From positions 1,674,001-1,738,000 of the forward strand of contig OZ250179.1 in the NCBI GenBank assembly GCA_965238125.1: DNA of 64,000 nt. Reading direction: 5' to 3'. The position numbers and the translations under genes were made by a program. The notes under the pieces are model-generated. The model worked only from the letters and a program-made list of their open reading frames with translations, did not search any database and was not told the origin of the DNA. Below are positions 59,541 through 64,000 of the stretch, piece by piece. This DNA is from UBA6623 sp965238125. Its GTDB lineage: Bacteria > Acidobacteriota > Terriglobia > Bryobacterales > UBA6623. Every line of letters starts with the position of its first letter. Within the stretch, counting starts at the first letter, position 1.

Positions 59541-60086
59541 CAGCCCGCGGCAAAAGTGTGTTCGGCCGAAAAAGGCGGACTGCCGGTCGATTTTCGCTCC
59601 CCGAACCTCTTTCTCTCCAACCTCTGCACCGCTAGCCCGCTTTTCTCATCGCGTGGCGAGGCAAAGTACGTGAGAGACCCGTCAGTACGAGGCGCGCGCC
59701 GCTTGGCGCGCGGAGGCGTACTTGAACAGTACGGTGAGCACGGCGAGCAAGCGCAACGAAGTAATGGCGGGTCTATCATGTGCTTGCCCGTCAGGCGATG
59801 AGAAATGCGGGCTAGTGGGGCAGGTCTCCAGGCCTGCCCTCTTCCGCTGCCCGGCTCACTAACAAGGGATCGCGAAAATCGTTGGCTGTTCGAAAGCGCC
59901 GGGATAAACCGGCGGGGAGTTGGGGATGAAAGAGCCCCACAGTGAAAGTGTAGCGATCTACGCTGACCTCGAGTCATGCGCTGGCGATGGCGACGTCGCG
60001 GGTGAAGCGTTGACGGCGGGCCCTGCCGCCTCGAGGCCGCCGCCCTCCTCAAAGACCTCATGGAAGTGGAAACCGCGGCCGCCGTC
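59541..60086. other. Intergenic stretch with a repeat and a group II-intron-leader-like segment
   Basis: 59543-59584 is the second copy of the 41-bp repeat seen at 29768 (GCCCGCGGCAAAAGTGTGTT, CGGCCGAAAAAGGCGGACTG). At 59926-60045 the plus strand encodes MKEPHSESVAIYADLESCAG and GDGDVAGEALTAG, similar to a leader often predicted upstream of group II intron reverse transcriptases (KESYGEGVAxHTxPESC...EALTG). No reverse transcriptase follows. No other gene is seen. Confidence 0.4.
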
Positions 60087-60770
60087 TCAAACGGCCGAGG
60101 AGCCGTAGCCTTCGGAAAGATCGCCCGAGTCCGCGCCCTCTTCGCCCCGCTCGGCGGCGGCTTCGGCGGCGGCTTTTTCGGCCCGGTCGATTTCCCGCGT
60201 GCCGATCCAGGTATGGATAATGCGGTGAATCACCGTGATGTTCGAAAGTACCGCCAACACCCACAGCACCGGCGCCATGCGGTTGGCCAGTGCCCCAATG
60301 ATGATCAGTACGATTCGTTCCGGGCGTTCGAGGAAGCCGACCCTGCAGCTCGGCATAACGTTCTCAGCGCGAGCCCGCGAGTAGCTGACCATCACCGAGC
60401 CGGCCATCACCACCGCGGTCAAAATGATATAGCCGAAGCGATTGATCGAGGCGTAATAGACCAGCAGACCCATCAGCAGGATCAGGTCCGAATAGCGGTC
60501 CAGCACCGAGTCGAGGAAACCCCCGAATCGCGTGACGCGGTTGCTCGTGCGCGCCACCGGACCGTCAACCAGGTCAAAGACGGCCCCGCACAGCACGACA
60601 AACCCGGCCGACGTGAACTCCCCGCGCGAAAACAGCCAGGCCGCGACTCCGTTGATCGCCAGCCCGATCGCGGTGAGGAAATTGGGGTGGACCCGAGCAC
60701 CGCTGAGAAGGCGGACAATGCCGCCTAGAATCCAACCGGCGCCGGAACCGATCGCTCGACCGATAGTCAT
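60087..60770 (-). CDS. CDP-alcohol phosphatidyltransferase
   Basis: The 227-residue membrane protein carries the family signature spread over FDLVDGPVARTSNRVTRFGG and FLDSVLDRYSDL (DGxxAR-x8-GxxxDxxxD), so the catalytic and metal-binding Asp residues are intact. About six membrane helices follow the pattern of the family. It joins a CDP-activated lipid to an alcohol such as glycerol phosphate or inositol phosphate; the acceptor cannot be told. The tail is charged (EIDRAEKAAAEAAAERGEEG). It is 11 bp downstream of greA on the same strand. Confidence 0.85.
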   Translation of the reverse strand: MTIGRAIGSGAGWILGGIVRLLSGARVHPNFLTAIGLAINGVAAWLFSRGEFTSAGFVVLCGAVFDLVDGPVARTSNRVTRFGGFLDSVLDRYSDLILLMGLLVYYASINRFGYIILTAVVMAGSVMVSYSRARAENVMPSCRVGFLERPERIVLIIIGALANRMAPVLWVLAVLSNITVIHRIIHTWIGTREIDRAEKAAAEAAAERGEEGADSGDLSEGYGSSAV

Positions 60771-60781
60771 ACTTCTCTAGT

Positions 60782-61258
60782 TTACGCTTCGACCTGATCG
60801 TGAATCGTGGTGAGCTTCAGAATCTCGAACTCTTTTTCTCCCGTCGGCGTGCGAACCTCGACCACATCGCCGACCCGCTTGCCCAGCAATCCGCGCCCGA
60901 TCGGTGACGTGGTCGAGATCTTGCCGTTGGGGACATCGGTCTCTTCCGACGTGACAAGATTATATTCAATCTTCTTGTCGTTGCCGATGTCATAGACCAT
61001 TACCGTGGAGCCCAGCCCGACCGAATCGGCGGAAATCTTGCTGACGTCGATCATGCTCAGGTCCGAAAGGCGCTTCTTGAACTGCCGCAGCCGAGCGCTG
61101 ACGAGATCTTGACGCTCCTTCGCGGCGGCGTACTCGGCGTTCTCGCTCAAGTCGCCGAGTTCGCGAGCCCTCTGAATTTCTTTCGGAAGCTGATGAAGCA
61201 ACTCGTGCTCGAGAGCCTTGATCTCCGTTTCAAGCTTCGCCAGGAAGTCGACAGCCAT
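60782..61258 (-). CDS. greA: Transcription elongation factor GreA
   Basis: The 158-residue protein has the N-terminal coiled coil (AKLETEIKALEHELLHQLPK, RELGDLSENAEYAAAKERQD; the DLSENAEY loop holds the acidic residues that reach the polymerase active site) and the C-terminal domain (STTSPIGRGLLGKRVGDVVE). GreA helps RNA polymerase to cut backtracked transcripts. The start at the ATG 61256-61258 and the length are normal. It is probably co-transcribed with the CDP-alcohol phosphatidyltransferase. Confidence 0.95.
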   Translation of the reverse strand: MAVDFLAKLETEIKALEHELLHQLPKEIQRARELGDLSENAEYAAAKERQDLVSARLRQFKKRLSDLSMIDVSKISADSVGLGSTVMVYDIGNDKKIEYNLVTSEETDVPNGKISTTSPIGRGLLGKRVGDVVEVRTPTGEKEFEILKLTTIHDQVEA

Positions 61259-61880
61259 AAAGTCCTACCGCGATAAAAAACCCGGCCGTGTGTCGTACCG
61301 GCTCCAGAGCCGGCCTGTACCGGGAACCTCCAACCATTATAGAACCCCATCCAAACGAGACCAACCGAACGCCACGGAAAACCCGCCTGGCCCGCTCAAG
61401 CTCCCGGTCGCCAAGGAGCAACGACACGAGCCGGCCGACATCCGTGAATTTGTTTGTAAGGATGTTTCTCGAAACGACGATACGGAAAGGGACACGGTTC
61501 TTCAGGCGTGTGAACAAACAGATGGGGCCCTGACCGCCGCCGTCGCCAAGACCACTACAAAGGACGACCTCGCCCAGCTCGCGACAAGTACGAAAGACGA
61601 TCTTGCCCGGCTTGCGACAAGAGAGGACCTGAAAGACGTCAACTCCAGGCTGAACGAAGTCAGTTCCAAGTTGGATGAAGTACGAGATGAGCGGCGTCAT
61701 CTCGCGACAAAAGAGGATCTAAGAGACGTCAGCCTTAGGCTGGATCGGGCGATTGAGAAAAGCGCCGGCAGCCAGACCGAAGTCGTTTTGCAACGGATCA
61801 CGGCTCAGCTGAACTCACTCATTGCGCCGCTGATCGAACGGGCGGGACCCAAGCAAAGTTCCGCGGGAATCAGCGAGTAA
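61218..61880 (+). CDS. Coiled-coil protein, uncertain start
   Basis: From about 61500 the plus strand encodes a repetitive helical protein: KDDLAQLATSTKDDLARLAT, REDLKDVNSRLNEVSSKLDE, LATKEDLRDVSLRLDRAIEK, ending NSLIAPLIERAGPKQSSAGI. The repeats have a heptad pattern. The only in-frame ATG (61218) lies inside greA on the other strand, and the first 90 residues look non-coding, so the real start is uncertain or the gene has lost its beginning. Function unknown. Confidence 0.4.
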   Translation: MISVSSFARKSTAIKSYRDKKPGRVSYRLQSRPVPGTSNHYRTPSKRDQPNATENPPGPLKLPVAKEQRHEPADIREFVCKDVSRNDDTERDTVLQACEQTDGALTAAVAKTTTKDDLAQLATSTKDDLARLATREDLKDVNSRLNEVSSKLDEVRDERRHLATKEDLRDVSLRLDRAIEKSAGSQTEVVLQRITAQLNSLIAPLIERAGPKQSSAGISE

Positions 61881-61984
61881 CAGCCTGTCACGACCACGCC
61901 TTCGACCTAACTGCCGGAACGCACGCTCCCAAGCATCCGATCGAAACGTCGCAATTCGCCACGACCGGCGCCCGCCCGGATTGT

Positions 61985-62710
61985 TCAGCGCTCTTTTTCC
62001 CCGTCGGCCGCGCCTTTCAGAACAATATCCTTGAACTCGACCCACATCGGCTTTCCACTGTGCATTTGCAAACCGATCACACCGCGGTCGATGCGCTTCG
62101 ACGACTCATTGTCAACCACCCCCGAGGCCGCCTTGCCGTTGATGGTAAACACAAACCGATTGCCTTCCACGACCACATGCACTTCGTTCCACCCGTCGAT
62201 GCGAATGTCGGCGGGCGTGAGAGCGTCATCGAGCGGCGCGAAGGTCTTCCCGCCCGCCTCGTCGATGGTGACGAGCGCTCCTCGATCGACCAGATTATGG
62301 CCTCGCCAATAACCGTGAAAGTCCCAACCGCCCAGTGTGTGGGCCCCGATTCCGACGTGCCCGAAGTCGGCGTGGTAACCACTGATGCGGTGCGTCTCCG
62401 ACTGCCCCACCAGGCCGCGGATATGAATTCCGGAGTTCGCCGGCGAGCTGATGCGGTAAGAAAGCTTGAGTTCGAAATCGCTCAGCTCCCCACCCGTCCA
62501 AATCAAATCGGACCCCATGCCCTCGGTCCGACCGACCAGCACCCCGTCCCGGACAGTCCAGTCGCCCGCGCGCTCGGCGGGCAGCACCCGCCACCCCTCC
62601 AGGCTCACGCCGTCGAAGATCGCAACGAAGCCGCTGTCCGAGCCCCAGGCCGCGGCAAGCGCAATACCGAAAACCGCAAGAAAAATCAAAGGCCGCATCG
62701 GATATTGCAT
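61985..62710 (-). CDS. Exported DUF1080 (3-keto-disaccharide hydrolase-like) protein
   Basis: The 241-residue product (ATG at 62708-62710, MQYPMRPLIFLAVFGIALAA) has a signal peptide followed by a DUF1080 jelly-roll domain: FVAIFDGVSLEGWRVLP, GELSDFELKLSYRISSPANS, GIHIRGLVG, GWNEVHVVVEGNRFVFTING, RGVIGLQMHSGKPMWVEFKD. These proteins are numerous in Planctomycetota and Acidobacteriota and bind or hydrolyse sugars outside the cytoplasm. It is a single gene. Confidence 0.85.
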   Translation of the reverse strand: MQYPMRPLIFLAVFGIALAAAWGSDSGFVAIFDGVSLEGWRVLPAERAGDWTVRDGVLVGRTEGMGSDLIWTGGELSDFELKLSYRISSPANSGIHIRGLVGQSETHRISGYHADFGHVGIGAHTLGGWDFHGYWRGHNLVDRGALVTIDEAGGKTFAPLDDALTPADIRIDGWNEVHVVVEGNRFVFTINGKAASGVVDNESSKRIDRGVIGLQMHSGKPMWVEFKDIVLKGAADGEKER

Positions 62711-62941
62711 GTGACGTTGCGCCGAAAGGTTCCAATCAATCAATTCGGGACCGAATCCTCGCCGTGAAGCGGAAACCGCGGTTCGCCTGCGTCCAATCCG
62801 ATTCTACCGGAATAAGACCCACCAACAACACACCGCCGCATCCTGTCGGAAACGTTGCCAACCAGCCGTACGTCGACTATCCTGTCTGTGCTGGAGACAG
62901 ATCGGCACTATCGTGCCGCGCTGTTGACCGAGCGACTTGCC

Positions 62942-64000
62942 ATGCCCCGCAAGCAACTGCGACGACTCTTCGCGACGTTCATCGCCGGCCTCATCCTTCT
63001 TGTGGTCTTGGGGGTCTGGGTCGCCGGGCAGTTCCCGGCGCTGACCAACGGGCCCAAGTCCAGCGCTGAGATCCTGGAAGGTTTGTTCAAGACTCCCGCC
63101 AACATAGTTACGCGGCCCGGGGATCACATCCTTGAGCACATCAACCAGGCCGCCGTGGAACTCTTTATTCGAGCCTGTGATCTGCCCGCCGACGCCGAGG
63201 GGCGATTGCTGGATTTGGTTCGCGGCGATCGCTTCGAGGAAGTGACGGTTCCTTTCGTCTTTTTCCTTTATGAGCTCTATGGCGCGCCGCGGCAAACAGA
63301 AGCCGGCAACGTCAGCGATCTCGCCTACGCGGAGACGATCGAGCCCGAAGCAGTTGACGAAGACCGGCCCGGCCTTTCCGGGCTGGTACAGCGATCGTTG
63401 GAGCTCAGAAAACGCGTCTCCCGCAGCCTTCGACTCTTTGACGCCTTGTTCTTGCAAGCAAAGCCTGGAACCATCGAGCGGGACCTGCCGCCGCGAGACC
63501 GCTACGAAGACGCGGCATACAAACGCATTCAGGACCTCGTGCACGAGGCAGCCAATGATTTTCTGACCCCGACGGACGATGCCCTGAATCAAGACATCGA
63601 GGAAAACGAATACGGCAAAATCCTCGAAGAACTCCTCAACGACGACGAGCGCCTCGGAGCATTTGTCGAATTTTTCACGGATTTCATCCGTCAGCAGTCC
63701 GACAGTTGGCTGCAATCGTTTGTTCGGCGGCAAGATCGAAAGCAGGCTCGGCTGGAGTGGGTGCGGGATCGGATCAACCGCAACCGATATCACGAAATCG
63801 CCGATTACGCGCGCGCACGGTCTGTGCGGAAGTTGGTCGTCCATGTGGCCGTGGACGGTTTGCAGGGGTAGCTGCTGGAAGGCCTGGTCCAGCTCTCCAG
63901 CGGTGACCGCGAAGGTTCAGGCGCTCTCTATGTCACGGAACTCGTGCGTCTTCACCAATCCGAGCTGATGGATCCTTCCCGCTACGGCCCTGACGCAAAA
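62942..64000 (+). pseudogene. Membrane-anchored protein of unknown function with in-frame amber codon, runs off the window
   Basis: From the ATG at 62942 a membrane anchor (LRRLFATFIAGLILLVVLGV) is followed by an acidic, helical domain (DRYEDAAYKRIQDLVHEAAN, LNDDERLGAFVEFFTDFIRQ, RSVRKLVVHVAVDGLQG). A TAG stop occurs at 63869-63871, but the same frame continues as coding-like sequence: LLEGLVQLSSGDREGSGALY, VTELVRLHQSELMDP, to the window edge. The stop looks like a nonsense mutation in a longer gene (or a sequencing error). An upstream TTG at 62855 is a less likely start. Family not recognised. Confidence 0.6.

Noticed and set aside
1..64000. CRISPR array, including one that might serve the RuvC-like gene
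   Set aside because: No series of regularly spaced short direct repeats was seen anywhere in the window.

Overview
ORGANISM AND STYLE. The window is GC-rich and comes from a Gram-negative-type bacterium. Its ordinary genes fit an Acidobacteriota-like or Planctomycetota-like genome: a TPR protein beside an ASPIC/UnbV gene, a DUF1501 fragment, a DUF1080 protein, an M56 peptidase fused to a TonB domain with a BlaI repressor, a GMC oxidoreductase with a gluconate-dehydrogenase-type small subunit, a Ser/Thr kinase fragment, and a dispersed repeat whose translation reads LTNVRGSV. No rRNA or other marker settles the phylum, so this placement is an inference. The window is very rich in insertion sequences (IS) and in gene fragments, as in genomes under relaxed selection.

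LAYOUT. 0.1-7.2 kb: an IS630 element, a 772-bp internally deleted Tn3-family element with perfect 37-bp ends, a secreted TPR protein, an ASPIC/UnbV gene cut exactly by a second IS630 type, a truncated IS1380 element, an ISNCY remnant and another Tn3 end. 7.4-12.1 kb: an intact cluster of eboB, eboE, eboC and eboF homologues, with a small unassigned gene first and no eboD. 12.2-20.8 kb: IS1595, IS6, Tn3 and recombinase remnants mixed with VapBC, an orphan PIN toxin, a GNAT/RHH toxin-antitoxin pair, parA with an RHH partner, and fragments of GmrSD and HsdM. 20.7-26 kb: an eroded conjugative plasmid segment (trbF, a trbE-trbL fusion, trbC, a wHTH gene, repA). 26-42.5 kb: a second copy of the IS630 type, then mostly chromosomal genes (VWA protein and AAA ATPase pair, TrmB-type regulator, secreted proteins, glycosyltransferase, GMC oxidoreductase pair, TPR protein) with one IS1380 copy. 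42.5-51.1 kb: one gene broken by three nested mobile elements, then a third IS630 copy. 51.3-64 kb: an AlbA_2 protein, the BlaI/BlaR-like pair, a kinase fragment, another IS1380 copy, tRNA-Ser(GGA), a three-gene ABC exporter operon, a luciferase-family pseudogene, a CDP-alcohol phosphatidyltransferase, GreA, a DUF1080 protein and a gene with an in-frame amber codon running off the end.

MAIN RESULTS. (1) Between 42565 and 49962 (minus strand), removing three insertions at their exact target-site duplications (5 bp ttact, 5 bp ctgta, 9 bp gtatggtct) restores one open reading frame of 399 codons. It encodes a protein with an N-terminal CxxC/CxxC zinc-ribbon-like motif and a C-terminal region that looks RuvC/TnpB/Cas12-like. 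That assignment is tentative; the reconstruction is read directly from the bases. (2) The insertion at 43229-46324 is not just an IS. It is an IS1380 copy plus 1.43 kb of downstream DNA carrying a metallophosphoesterase and a Uma2-family gene, ending in a degenerate alternative right end and flanked by a 5-bp duplication. This is the behaviour known for ISEcp1, also an IS1380-family member. (3) The ebo cluster lacks eboD and sits between relics of mobile elements. (4) Many genes here are short N- or C-terminal pieces joined end to end, suggesting repeated deletion.
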